Origin: Zarea fungicola
Taxonomy: Eukaryota; Ascomycota; Sordariomycetes; Hypocreales; Cordycipitaceae
Assembly (NCBI GenBank): GCA_900169235.1
Contig: FWCC01000296.1
Location: forward strand, 1-64,000
Length of the DNA stretch: 64,000 nt
Direction of reading: 5' to 3'
In this document: in pieces, positions 23,532 to 36,300 of the stretch
Numbering within the stretch: position 1 is the first letter of the stretch
Layout of the letters: each line of letters begins with the position of its first letter
Position numbers and translations under genes: made by a program
Notes under the pieces: model-generated
The model's input: the letters and a program-made list of their open reading frames with translations, nothing else
Told to the model about the DNA's origin: nothing
The model's database searches: none

Positions 23532-25877
23532 GAGACATGCGACTAGGAGGAGAGAGAGACCACGTTTCGTACTTTGCATATGATTAGATGGGACACTGAA
23601 TTGGCTAAATGGAGCTTGTTCAGGAGGTTGCAACCTTTTCAACGGCCTATGTTTCCTGTTTGGTTTTGTATTGGAGCAAGCGATTTTTGGAGTATGTATG
23701 CATTGTTCTGTTAGCATACCATTCCCCTCGTTCTTCTTCCCCGTGTTATACTCGTACATGTTTTATTGCTTGGTTGTGCATTTCATGTGGCATTCAAAGA
23801 AAAGCCGTGACGAAGACATGAGTTGTGTTGTGGATACGAGCAGAGACATGACGAAAATGTTGGTCTGTCTTACTTTGACTTTACCAATATTTCGTGTATG
23901 AAGCCTTGAGGTCTAGTCACAGCAAGTACCGGTACATTGTCCTGCTGGTGGTTATGCCAGCTGGACATGGTCGGAAGGTGGTGGAGCATGGAGGAGACAG
24001 GCGAAGGATTTGCGCCAGTAGCTGGCGGTGGCATACGCATACAGGCTAAGAAAGCGCCACCGGAAGCCCCAGAGAGCCCCACTGTACGCACTAGGTATTC
24101 TTCTCGTAGGCCGCAACCGATCTGGGACCACCAGCGTCATGGGTCGGGAGGTTGACCGGGGTGGGACGAGAAATTGCGTGTACTGGTGGTAATGGAGTAG
24201 AAGAAGACAGGAACAAATCAGAATGAGAATAAAATTCAAACCAAAGACAATTTACACAGTAGCGTCCACATTGGTGGAAAGGAGGACGAAAGAGTGACAC
24301 GTATACACCAAGACGCCAGTGACTGGCAGGAAAGCTGGTACCTTGGTCTCGGTACCTTGGTGTTAAGGACCAGGCCGGCCTATATCAAATCAGTCCTGGA
24401 AACGGCGTAGTATGGCGGCAGATATTTCGTAACCTTGGATTTCTTTCGTGAACGTAGAGGAGCTAGGCAACTAAGAAGCGGGTACTACGTTATTGCCTCA
24501 ATTATTCACGACATAAGGTAGCTGCTTCGCGGGGCATCTGCAAGCAGCTGGATTCGCTCTGGAAAAGACACAGTATCAGTACTCGGGATTGTACGCCAGG
24601 AGTTTCTGAACTTATTAGTGTCAGCGCCGCCTGCAGACTGCCAATCATTATTGTCCCACTCAGACCACTGGCATCATGCACTCCCACTAATGATTAGCTT
24701 CTAGCACTCCAGGGCCATCTTCTGCGATGCGGGCATGACGACAAACTGCCAGAAACCAAAGAGGGACCGTACCCCTGCCATGATTAGCAGTTCTGTCAGT
24801 AGTGTGATCCTTGACCCACGAGATGGTTGCTCTGGTAAATGGCGTTGGATAGCTTGATGGCCTGTGGCAAACACCAGGCAAGTACTCCGTACATGGACTG
24901 AATTGGCTGGCATGCTTTTAGGTGAGGTAAGTGAGGGTACAGCAACCCACTAAAAATCTCCTCTCTTCAGCAGGGCTAGGATTAGATTTATTTATTGTGG
25001 CTGTGCTGCTTGCCTGATACCCGGGCCTCCAGCTGCCCAGATAATGAGTTTTTGGAGTACGCTATTGCTAGCGAATCGCGCTAATAATACGTAGGTATCT
25101 GCCAGTATTGAGCCTCCCGAAAGAGGTCGCACATGTACCTGTACATCCAAGCTCCCAAGCTCCCAAGCTCCCAAGCTCCTAAGCCAAGCTGTGATGGCGG
25201 ATCCAGTCCAGCCCAGTAACTTTGCAGCTCGGTAGCTCTACAGCTCCCGCACTTTCTCTTGGCTCACTCTTTTTCTTACGTCGTACGCCTTTCTTCTAGA
25301 GTCGACCTTGTCACCATTGGTCCTGCGACCAGCCACCCCCTCACAACTCAAAGCCTTTCGTCTTATTCACTGTCGTCCATTTTTCAGTCTACTTTCCCCA
25401 GCAACATCATTTCTGCATCCGTTTTCTCCTCCAACGCTCGGCTCTGCGGTAGCTTCTTTCGCATAGCAATTGCAGCTTCCACCCCCCTGCGATATCGCCT
25501 CTACTACGGAGCCCTCTTTTTTTGTCAATCACTGGGACTCCATACTTTGCGACACCAATTCCAATTCCTATAAGATACCCCCCTGCAGTCCTCTTCACAT
25601 CCCTGTAAGACCAGCGTCATTTCAACGACCTGGGAAGAGGACCAGAAATTAATCCTTGTGGACACTGCTCCAGTAGTAGCTGGTGCTAGAGAGAGTTGCT
25701 CTTCCATCCGAGCCAGTAGCCAGTTGCTTGTGAGCACTTCACCTTTACAATTCACCTGCCGTTACAACAATATTGAATGCCGCCTCGCCGACTGGCGCGC
25801 GCCAATTGAGTCGCTTCCCGTCGACAAACAATCCCCGAGCCGTTTATCCCACTCGCTGCCCTGCAACTACGAGAACC
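23532..25877. other. Spacer with FYVE-RING 3' region and tricalbin leader
   Basis: No gene was recognised in 2.3 kb. The last 600 bases (about 25250-25877) are pyrimidine-rich on the plus strand and look like the tricalbin promoter and 5' UTR. Paired GGTACCTTGG strings occur near 24336-24361. Short overlapping minus-strand frames at 24502-24913 carry no motif. An 8 bp tandem repeat is listed separately. Confidence 0.5.
25151..25182. repeat. 8 bp tandem repeat, four copies
   Basis: The unit GCTCCCAA is repeated three times exactly, with a fourth copy carrying one substitution (GCTCCTAA). It lies in the spacer upstream of the tricalbin gene. Confidence 0.9.
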
Positions 25878-28800
25878 ATGGCTGCACAAGACGCGCGCGA
25901 GGCGAAGGTCGACGACGCCGTCGCGGCTGCCCAAGACCCAGCCACCACCGTCACCGCGGACGATGCCCAGCGTGAAATGGTCGAGCAGTCTCGCAACGCG
26001 GGTGTTCCCGCATTCACCTTCGATCCGGATGCCACCCCCGAGCAGAAACGGGCTCAGGCTAGAGCTGTATGTTTGCCCCCGTTTACCCCTCCAGCTACAT
26101 TCACAGGTTTGCGCCACGCCGAGCAGTTGCTAAATTTGTCCTCTCCCCTCACAGGCCATTCCTCAGGAGCTCCGCCAGAGTCGCCCCGAAAGATCCGTTG
26201 CCGTTGCAACTGACATAGATGATGGAACTGGCTACGTCGAAGATTTGCCTGAGCCTTCCAAAGCCGGTGTTCTCGATATCGCAAGAGATGCCAATGGCAA
26301 ACCGCTCGCCGCCGGCGCTGATCCAGGCTCAAAGGAGCCCCCTTACATGAGCACAGGTTGGGCACCCAAAATGGGCTGGCCGGCTGAAAAGATATCCGAA
26401 TCCGCAAGCTTGCTAGACCATGCCACCTGGCTTGAGGGTATATTGCCCGACTCGCTCTATGGAGGTATGACCCTTACCACGGCATCAACTTCCCATTTGC
26501 GCTTCCTACTGACCTTGCATCATCTTAGACTGGTACCACAATACCGCCATTATTATCCTCGCTTGTATTACTTCATGGCTCATTGCTGTCCTGGGTGGTG
26601 GGTTGGGTTGGGTCATCATTGTCATGGCTGGCTGCGCCACTTATTATCGAACTTCTCTTCGTCGCGTGCGCCGCAACTTTCGTGACGATATAAGCCGCGA
26701 AATGGCACTAAAGAGGCTCGAAAACGACAACGAATCCCTGGAATGGATTAATTCGTTCATGGTCAAGTTCTGGCCCATTTACCAGCCTGTCCTCGCCCAG
26801 ACAATCATCAACTCCGTCGACCAGGTGCTCAGCTCCGCAACACCAGCTTTCCTTGACAGCCTCAAGCTAAAGACCTTTACCCTTGGTTCTAAGCCTCCAC
26901 GCATGGAGCATGTCAAAACGTATCCAAAGACTGAGGATGATATTGTCATGATGGACTGGAAGTTTAGCTTCACTCCCAACGACACTGCCGATCTTACTTC
27001 GCGCCAAATCAAGAATAAGATCAACCCCAAGATTGTCCTTGAAATTCGAATCGGCAAGGCCATGATTAGCAAGGGCCTGGATGTAATTGTCGAGGACATG
27101 GCCTTTTCTGGAATTATGCGACTAAAAGTCAAACTACAAATTCCTTTCCCTCATGTTGACCGTGTTGAAATGTGCTTCCTCGGACGCCCAGAGATTGACT
27201 ATGTCTGCAAACCTCTCGGTGGTGAGAGCTTTGGTTTCGATATAAACTTCATCCCCGGCCTCGAAAGCTTCATACTTGAGCAGATCCATGGGACTCTGGG
27301 ACCGATGATGTATGAACCCAAGGTCTTTCCTATCGAAGTCGCCAAAATGCTCGCTGGTACTCCTGTCGACCAAGCTGTCGGCGTCTTGGCCGTCACACTT
27401 CACGGCGCTCAGGGTCTCAAAAACTCGGACAAGCTCGGAGGTACCGTTGATCCCTACGCTGTTATCACCTTCAATCGTCGCCAAGAACTCGCCAGGACCA
27501 AGCACCTTCAGGATACAGCCAACCCCCGCTGGAATGAGACTCATTATCTCATTGTTACATCCTTCACCGACTCTCTCGACATTCAGATCTTTGACAAGAA
27601 CGACTTCCGCAAATCCAAGGAGCTTGGAGTTGCTAGCTTTGCAATGGAGAACCTTGAGGAGCTCCATCTGCATGAGAATGAGCACATCGAAGTCCTTGCG
27701 GATGGCAAGTCACGTGGCGTTGTCAACTGCGATTTGCGCTTCTTCCCTGTCCTCGCAGACAAGAAGCTGCCAGATGGCACCGTTGAGATGGCTCCAGAGT
27801 CTAATCAGGGCATTCTTCGGTTTACCGTTGAACAGGCAAAGGATCTTGATGGCACCAAGAGCCTTGTCGGCAATCTCAATCCTTATGCTGATTTATTCCT
27901 CAACGGCAAAGCAATCCATCAGACTAAGAAGCTCAAGCGTACCAATAACCCTATCTGGGACAATGGCTCCAAAGAGATTCTCATCACCGATCGCAAATCT
28001 GCCAAGCTCGGCGTTACTATCAAGGACGATCGCGATATTACTGGTGACCAAGTTGTTGGCAAATACCAGATTAAGCTCGATGAGATGCTTGACTGCATGG
28101 CGCAGGGCAAGGAATGGTATAGCCTTGCTGGTGTCCCTACTGGCCGAGTCAAGATGATGGCTCAGTGGAGACCTGTTGCTATCTCTGGTGTTGCGGGCAC
28201 TGGTGGCTATCAGACTCCGATTGGTGTCATGCGTCTGCATTTCAAAAAGGCGACCGATCTACGCAACTTTGAGGCCTTCGGCAAATCTGATCCGTACACC
28301 CGCGTTCTTCTCTCCGGTATCGACAAGGGCAGAACAGTCACCTTTAGAAACGATCTCAACCCCGAGTGGGATGAGGTGCTATACGTCCCCGTTCATTCTG
28401 CACGCGAAAGGCTCACTCTAGAGGTTATGGATATGGAAAAGGTCGGCAAAGATAGAAGTTTAGGCCTGGTTGAGCTCGGTGTCGGGGACTTTCTTCAGCA
28501 AAATGAGCTCGGCGAGTATCTTGTGCACGATAAAAAGATAACCCGCGCAGATGGGCTTCGTCTTCACGGCAAGGGCCTTGCCAAGGGAACACTTCACTAC
28601 ACTGCTGCTTTCTACCCCTGCCTCAACATCGCTGATCCAGAAGAAGAGGAGGAGGAAGCTGCCCAGGAGAGTGCTGAGAAGAAGAACGGTACTGCTACCA
28701 AGGAACCTACCAATGATGCAGGCAAGGACGCCACGAAGGACTCCGCCAATAATGCTACCAAGGACACAGCCACTAAGGCTCTCGGGGTGGCGGGACACAC

Positions 28801-30562
28801 CAAGGGCAAAGCAAGTGTTGACACAACCAAGTCTAGTAAAAGCAGTGTTAGCCTGGAGAACGGCGACGCGTCTTCCGTCAAGGACACCGGCCCTCCCAAG
28901 GTTCACCTCAGCCCTGAGCAGCTTCTACGAGAAGAAAGTGGCTTGCTCATCTTTCGACTTCTTGAGGCTGAAATGCCGGATGCCCCTAGTCACTTGGAAG
29001 TCTTTGTTGACGACTACATGTATCCTTCATATATTACAAACAGCACCTCGACCAGAAACTTCAAGTTTGATGAGATTGGTGACTGCGTTATTCGCGAGCT
29101 TGACTTTTCACGAATTACACTGAAGGCCAAGAAAAAGGGCAGCGATGATGACGACCACGTCCTGGCATCCCTTTCTGGTAACACATTGGATACACTGAAG
29201 CAGTGCCTCAATAATCCAACTATCCTCAAGCTCAAGTCGGAGGACGGCAGGTCTGGCTCGGTCAAGGTTAGCCTCAAGTATATTCCTATTAAGATGGATC
29301 TCGACCCTAGCGAGAGTATTAACAACATGGGTAACCTCCGTATCGACATTTTGGATGGAACTGAGCTGCCCTCTGCTGACCGCAATGGCAAGAGCGATCC
29401 TTATTGCAAGTTTGAGCTAAATGGTCAGGACGTATTCAAGACCAAGGTTATCAAGAAGACATTGAACCCCACCTGGAATGAGTTCTTTGAGATTCCTGTG
29501 CCGTCTAGAACAGGGGCAAAGCTCAAATGCACCGTGTACGATTACGACTTCGCTGATTCGCCCGACTTGCTCGGTGCGACAGACCTCAACCTCGCCCAAC
29601 TTGAGCCATTCAAGGCCTACGAAGCGCAATATCCTCTTGACGGCAAGTCTGGTAGCGTACGTGTTCGCATGCTCTTCCGTCCAGACTATGTTACGCGCCA
29701 GAGACAAGGCACGTCTACGTTTGCGGGCACATTTGGCGCCCCGACACGTATTGTTACAGGTGTTGCTGGAGCTCCCCTCAAGGGCGGTGTAGCAGTTGCG
29801 GGAGTTGTTGGTCATGGCGTCGGCAAGGGGGCCTCCTTTGTGCGGCGAGGTCTTTTTGGAAAGAAGGACAGCAACGGCACGGTTGTTGAGGTTGTCGAAC
29901 CGTCTGAGAATTCAGAGACATTATCCGGGCAGCCTGGCGGTGGCCTCAGAAAGGCCCCCACACTTGACGCTGCTGGCCGCAGAGACCTGACACCAACTCC
30001 CGCTATAAACCCATCACTACCTATTCCGTCCATTGAGACTCCTACAAGTAGCCCTTCGCACAAGCGTACCCCTAGCATTGGCGCGGCTTCTATTCAAAGT
30101 GGCATGCACGGTGCGCCTACTGGCACTGCGACCTTCACAGTTGTGAGCGCGGCGGGCTTCCCTCAGTCTTCCGACCTGTATGTTTCGATCTCCCAGGTAT
30201 CGCCCAAAGAGAAGTCCGTTGGCAAGACCAAGCACCACAAGTCTTCTACAGGAGACTGGTCGTTTGACGAGAGCTTCAAATTCAATTGCGCGGCTGATGC
30301 GCAGTTCAAGGTTGAGGTTAAGGGTAACCATACTTTTGGCAGTGATGACGACCTCGGCGAGCATCTTTATGTTGTTGATGAGACGGGCGGTGGCCCTAAG
30401 GAGCTTACACTTGGTGGCGGCACAGTCATGCTCAAGAGCACATTCCAAGCAGCGGATACCCTGAGCATCAGAGATAGTCCACGATCGTCTAGCATTCGCC
30501 GAAGTATTCTTCTGAAGCGGGGTGATTCTCGAGTAAGCAGGGAGGGCACACCAAACCCTTAA
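25878..30562 (+). CDS. Tricalbin (ER-plasma membrane tether, SMP and C2 domains)
   Basis: Exons 25878-26066, 26155-26464 and 26529-30562 encode about 1510 residues, close to yeast Tcb3. Tricalbins sit in cortical ER and bridge it to the plasma membrane, moving or sensing lipid. A disordered N terminus of about 165 residues precedes a hydrophobic hairpin (around 172-205, IIILACITSWLIAVLGGG then WVIIVMAG) that anchors the protein in the ER. An SMP lipid-transfer domain follows (about 225-445, from ENDNESLEWIN). Then come C2 domains beginning at GVLAVTLHGA, GILRFTVEQA, GVMRLHFKKA and, after a linker rich in Lys, Thr, Asp and Ala, GLLIFRLLEA (degenerate), GNLRIDILDG and a last C2-like unit from GTATFTVVSA. 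Several contain the Asp residues expected for calcium binding (NSDKLGGTVDPY, GKSDPY). The ATG lies in a CCATGGC context after a pyrimidine-rich leader. Confidence 0.95.
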
Positions 30563-33347
30563 AGCAACGGTTTGGGGTGACACACAGGTAATTGAGTTGT
30601 TGGGGCCTTGGAACTAGCGTGCTTCTGTATTTTTTTGTCTTTATTTCTTATGTCTGGATAATCGCCACCAAGAGTACAAAAGGAAATGGTGGTGCTGGAA
30701 AGAGTGTGTTATTTATGCTTTGTTATAACTTTAACCTGATAGGACTATTTTTTAAAGTATGCCTTTTGTTCAATGCTTAGCGACGATGATGGTGAAGTTG
30801 GTGGCTAATTCTATTACCCGATTACCCTAATACCATGTAGTTATGCTGGCCGGGTACTAATTAGTGCGTTCACTCGTCGAAAAAGGGACCAAGCGTACTC
30901 GAGTCAAGTAAAGAGGGGGAGTCCCAGTGAAAAATGGAATGATCAACTCAGTTGCCAATAAACTGCTGAAGGCGGGAGAGGCTGTTATTTACTGAGGGTA
31001 CTGATCCCTTCCTAACAGGCCTGATACATCAGCAATCCTCAAGCGTAAATATAAAGCAAAGATGCTTCATGGAAAGGAGATTAGGAACAGCCGCACCTAA
31101 TAATAAGCACCGGCGCAAAGGACCCGTTCAGAGGTCCACCCTCCCACACGCCACAGGTGCGTGTATGGGATACTGAGGGCGCACTGGAATCCAAAATAGG
31201 AGAGCATTGAGTTCCAGAAGGTGGAGAGGCTTTTCTCCGACACTATATGTACATACATACAACAACAACTCTAGTATCTGGGGCTCGGCTGAAATGCCCA
31301 CGGCCACGATTCTATACTTGTAGGCGCTGGTTTTGCCAGGTCTATGCATCGTTGAAGTCAGCAAGCCGTGCTCTGAAAGTGGAAATGTAGCTACGTATAA
31401 AACGGAGCTATATCGTGTTAAGATGAACAAAATGTGCTCTTCAGTAAGTAATTGAATGAGATAGCTGCCGCCGGGAGGTCAACCAACAGGCCAGCAGCCA
31501 TTGACTATGGCCCATCGGTACGCTAGTAAGTTCATGGACCAATCAAATATCTGCCTGGCGCTCGAGTAGGTAGGATTGACAGTTGACTAACCAACCTCGT
31601 TGGCTGACGGGCAGCTGCTGCTTGTAGCCTCGTGGCTTGCTGATTGACTCTGGCAGGGTTACCAATGTGCACCGTTTTGAGCTTCTTTTATGGGGCAAGT
31701 TAGAAGTTTAATTTAATTTCCCTTCCCTCTTTCTGCTATTGTGAGGGCACGACTTACCACTTTGAGCTTGCTCAATGTTGTAATTATCCGCCACACGCCG
31801 AGGGGCGAACTCCAATGACATGGCCAGCCGAGTGTCACAATTATTATTAGCCTGCGCCGAATTAATGCCAATTTTGCAAGATGATCCCTTAATCCAACCG
31901 ACGCCAAGCCAAACTAGGACAAAATTAATTTTTAAGCTTGCTCACAATCCGCTTGTCAGCAGCCTCATGGACCATGGCAACCTTGCATATTCTCCACAGC
32001 CCGTGGCTATTTTGCGCCTTGGCGCAAATAAGCTCAAATAATTCCCAAATAAACGGCTCACCGAGCAAAAACTAATGGGTGCGTAGTAGTATTGCATGGT
32101 TAAGTTTGGCCGGTCTGGCCAGAGATACGTGCAAGGCCGAAATGAGTTGGATGATGGTTTGTGTTTTCCCAGTATCGGCAGACGAGCCGAGTTGCAGCCC
32201 AGCTCAAGTCCACACGCCTAGAGCCTCGTACAAGCTCTCCCAATCATCTTGAGCCTTGGCAATTGCTGACATGGCAGACGAGAGGGGCAAGAAACCAGCA
32301 AGGTCAATACTCAAAACTACTTGTAACACTCTACGCCCACAAGCCACCAATTTATTCACTTGGCGCTCACACCTGGAAGGCCCACGTTTTGCCGAAGCAT
32401 AGTGAAATTGTAAGACTGGGCCGGTTCAAGTTTCCACTCCTTGTTTTTCCTCAGAAACCCTTGCAATGCGCACGCCGGCTCGTTGCGATCGGAGTTCATG
32501 TTCGCTTTTCAGGCAGTGCTGCGAGATAGCGCATCGCAATATCCGGAATTTGCAAAGCAATTAGGGCTGTATCCCGCTTTTCAAGAGCGAAGCACGTTAG
32601 TCAATGCCGATCAAAAAGAGTTGCAGTGTCAGTAAATGCTTCTAGCTTCAGTAGATGCTGGAGTAGAGAAAAGTGTTCGTTCCGTACTGGCCGCAGCCGG
32701 ATCACCAAGGTACTCTAAAGATTGTAACAAAACAATGAAGAGACAAAAAAAAAAAAGATCGAGACGTAAGCAGAAGTTTAATTCGCATTCGCGTATGGCA
32801 TAACCTTGCATTGGGCGGCTTTTTTATTAGTCGAATACGTAGCCTGGCGCCGGACATTATACCCTCCTACGTGGTGAAGCTAACATGGCACCCATACAAC
32901 CAAGCCCACCGACAGGTAATAGCACCAAAGGGGTCGAAGAAAAGAGAGAGATAGAGGAGACCCCTAAGTGACTGAAATGGGAACAAACAACTACCATCAC
33001 GCCACAGCTGATGATGGGGCGGGATCAGCTAGCATAAGCAGCCGTTTTGACCCCAGAGGTCTTGGCACAAAGTGGTTTCTCTTTACAGACATCATCTCAA
33101 TATCAGTACTCCGTAGAGTTGGCCCATAGTTGATAGATATAGTAGCGGACAGTTGAAAAGGATAAGATGCTGGATATCCCCGAACATGGAGCATTTTTCT
33201 ATGCGATAATCTGCTACATCTCTATGCAGTTCAGTTCTACTTTCTATCTCTATATTACCATCCAGATTTATACTCCCATATATATTATCTACACCCTTGT
33301 ATGAGTTTTTTTCGCGGGTCTTAGTTACACATCTATCTCCTCGCACA
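30563..33347. other. Long spacer upstream of the NRPS gene
   Basis: No gene was recognised in 2.8 kb. The left end is the tricalbin 3' UTR. The right end should be the NRPS promoter; it has GATAA elements at 33161-33165 and 33205-33209, but neither is flanked by the extended motif typical of siderophore repression. Small frames at 32161-32635 and 31128-31430 have no motif. Confidence 0.5.
33301..33324 (+). promoter_or_regulatory. Short upstream ORF before the NRPS gene
   Basis: ATG at 33301 opens a seven-residue frame ending in TAG at 33324, 23 bases before the NRPS start codon. If the transcript begins upstream of it, it could lower translation of the NRPS. The transcript start is not visible from sequence. 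Confidence 0.35.
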
Positions 33348-36300
33348 ATGGGTTCACTACCAAGCAGCAGTGATTGGCAGTATCCGGCGACGGAGCTGCC
33401 CATGTTCAACACCACTACCGAAGCTGCAAACATCACTTCATACCACAGAGTCACGCAAAATGCGGTGCCCGTCATTGGAGGCGCCGGCAGTACCTTGACA
33501 CAGTTTGCGCAGTTTGTAGCTGCTGTTGTTGGCCGACCAAACGTCGCCTTCTTCGCCAATACCCACAGTGGACTCGGCGTCATCAACGCGACAGTCACAA
33601 AAGAAGATGTGGAAGCAACGCCTCTAGAATATACGGAGAACAGCTCGAGCCTCTTATTTCTCGGGTTCGCCATTTCCACGGTGGGTCACCAGCCACTCGA
33701 GCTGCTACAGCCGTTCGTCTTGTCGCTCCGCTATACGGGCGAGCTCGTCGACATCACCGTGGCCCTTCGTGCAAGCCATGGACCGGAAGCCGCAGCACAG
33801 CAACTACTTCGCCTTGCCACTTCTTACCTGACCAAAGCACCTAACTTCAGCAACACGCAAAAGAGTGTCGTCGTGGCTCCTGTGAATACGCCGGTTTCAT
33901 TGTTGGCAAACACACCAAGTCCCGTTCTTCTCCATGAGATACTTGGCCAGGCAGCGGTTCGGTATGGAGAAAACATCGCCATTGATGAAGTCACCGGTAG
34001 AAAAGGGAGCATCTACACCCGGCGTCAGATCACCTATGCGGATCTGCACAATAAGGTGGCGGCGTTCGCTGATGAGATTGAAGAGGTGCTACAAAAGCTC
34101 GACTGGCCACTGTTCAACGGCGAGCAGCGCATGGTTCCAATCTTCATGCCAAACTCGACGGAATTAAACATTTGCATGAACGCTATTTCCAAAACAGGCC
34201 ATTCTTTCTGTGCCCTCCAGCTGGACGCACCCGAGAAGCGCATCCACGATTTGCTGCAGGACCTGCGTGCGCCTGGTATTCTCGGGCTTGGCCCTAATCC
34301 CTTTGCCGGCACACCACTCGGAGAGCAGATCATCTGGATCGACTACCACAACGCCAAGGCCAGCCTGGTTGAGTACCGTCGAGTTGTACAGATTGATAAG
34401 CCCATTCCTCCTCGACGCATCGCCAGCCCTGAAGATCTGGCCTACATTATGTACACTAGCGGCTCTTCGGGCAAACCCAAGGGTGTCATGATGCAACATT
34501 CTGCCGCTATTGCATTTCTCAATGACATGGAGTCCGGACCAGCACCTCTTCCCGTCGGTCCAAGCTTCCGCTGGATGGTCATGTCGGCACCAACCTTTGA
34601 TATTGTCCTCATGGATAACTTCATGGCTCTTAAGAAGGGCGGCACCGTTTGCTTGTCTGAGCGTAGCCTACTCCTCACACAGCCAGAGGCAATTATTCAT
34701 GAGCTTCGTGCGACTGCAACGTTTACAGTGACAAGCTTGGCGATGCTGCTTCGTCCTGAAAGGATTCCTACAATGTCCTGGATTTCTGTAGGTGGAGAGT
34801 TACTCGGCCAGCGCATTGTCGACACCTTTGCCGCAAATGGAGCCGACCATGAAACCCGCCAGCTCGTCTGCGTATACGGTCCAACAGAGGCTACTGTCTT
34901 CATTACAAACAATATCTGTGATAAGAAGTCCCGCCCATCTGTGATTGGACAGCCGCTGTCCAATTTGACACTCGTGGTGCTGGACATGGAGTCAGCGAAG
35001 CCCCGCGCTGTCCCAATGGGTGCTGTTGGCGAGCTGGCCGTGGCTGGGCCGCAACTCTCCTCAGGCTACCTGAATCGGCCCAAAGAGACGGCGCAAGCCT
35101 TTATCGAGAAGAGTGAGTTTGGTCGACTCTATCGTACTGGAGACAAGGTTCGGTTTGTTTGGACTGAGGATGGTCAGCCAAGACTTGACTATCTTGGTCG
35201 CCTGGGCACTGATCAGGTCAAACTAAACGGCCGTCGTGTTGATTTACCGGAGATTGAAAACACATTGTCTCAAGTTGACGGCGTCGCTCAAGCGGCTGCG
35301 CTCGTCTCCAATTCAAAGCTTGTTGCATGTGTTATGCCATGGCAGGACGCAAAGAATGTTGCTGATATTACTACTCGCTGTCGCAGTGAAGCATCCAATC
35401 AACTTCCTGCATATATGCGTCCTGTGCAATATCATCTCATGGATAAGCTCCCGCTCTCTGTCAATGGCAAGGTTGACCGCCGGGCATTGGCTGCTATGTT
35501 GGATTCGGAAGGTGTACTTGGCGATGCAGTCATCTCCTATGAGCGCGAAGCTGTCGCCACAACTGACAGCCAAAACGTCGAGGTTGATGATACATCTTCC
35601 ATGGTACGCTCCGCACTCGCTCATGTTCTTGGCGATGTGGTAAGCAGCCAACCTGATACTGCATCCCTTGTCCAGTTGGGCTTGGACAGTCTCTGCGCAT
35701 TGATTGTCTTGCAGCGCCTTACTGAGTCGGGCATCGAGCCACCCGATCTGCATGATATCCTCGGTGCTCATACCATTGCTGATTTGATTATTGTAATTGA
35801 GAAAAGCCAGGCAGCACAGCATGAGTCCCTCGGGGTGGCTGTAAATGCTTCTCAAACCCCAGAGCCCATGGTTGTCGATACTCCAGTATTGCGAAACCCG
35901 ATTGGCGCTGATGGTATTGACGTGGGCCAAATTGAAGCTGACGACGATGAAGTTGTATTTGGACTGTCTGTTGATGCTAAACTGCGCCATTTTGAATACC
36001 ACTGCCGGCCGAGATGTCTTGACGCATTGCAGCTCAAGGATGAACAAGTCGAGCAAGTTCTTCCGACAACAAACGTACAAACACGCTTCGTTGCAGCTGG
36101 TGTTGATCCCGTAATTTACAACCCAGCAAAGTTTGTCGGTCGCCCCCAAATCACCCACTTCCCTTACAATGTTCCTATGGATCTAGATCCTGCGCGATTC
36201 CAGCGCGCCATTGAGGCTGTCCTGCCACGCTACGACTGTTTCCGTACCGTCTTCACACCCATTGAGCATCCGCTGGCTCCGTTTGCACAATGTATTCTCG

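Noticed and set aside
32423..32445. GGTTCAAG string like a tRNA B-box
   Set aside because: No A-box or cloverleaf could be formed upstream.
35313..36158. Minus-strand frame of 281 codons
   Set aside because: It lies wholly inside the NRPS gene, whose frame shows all A, T and C motifs.
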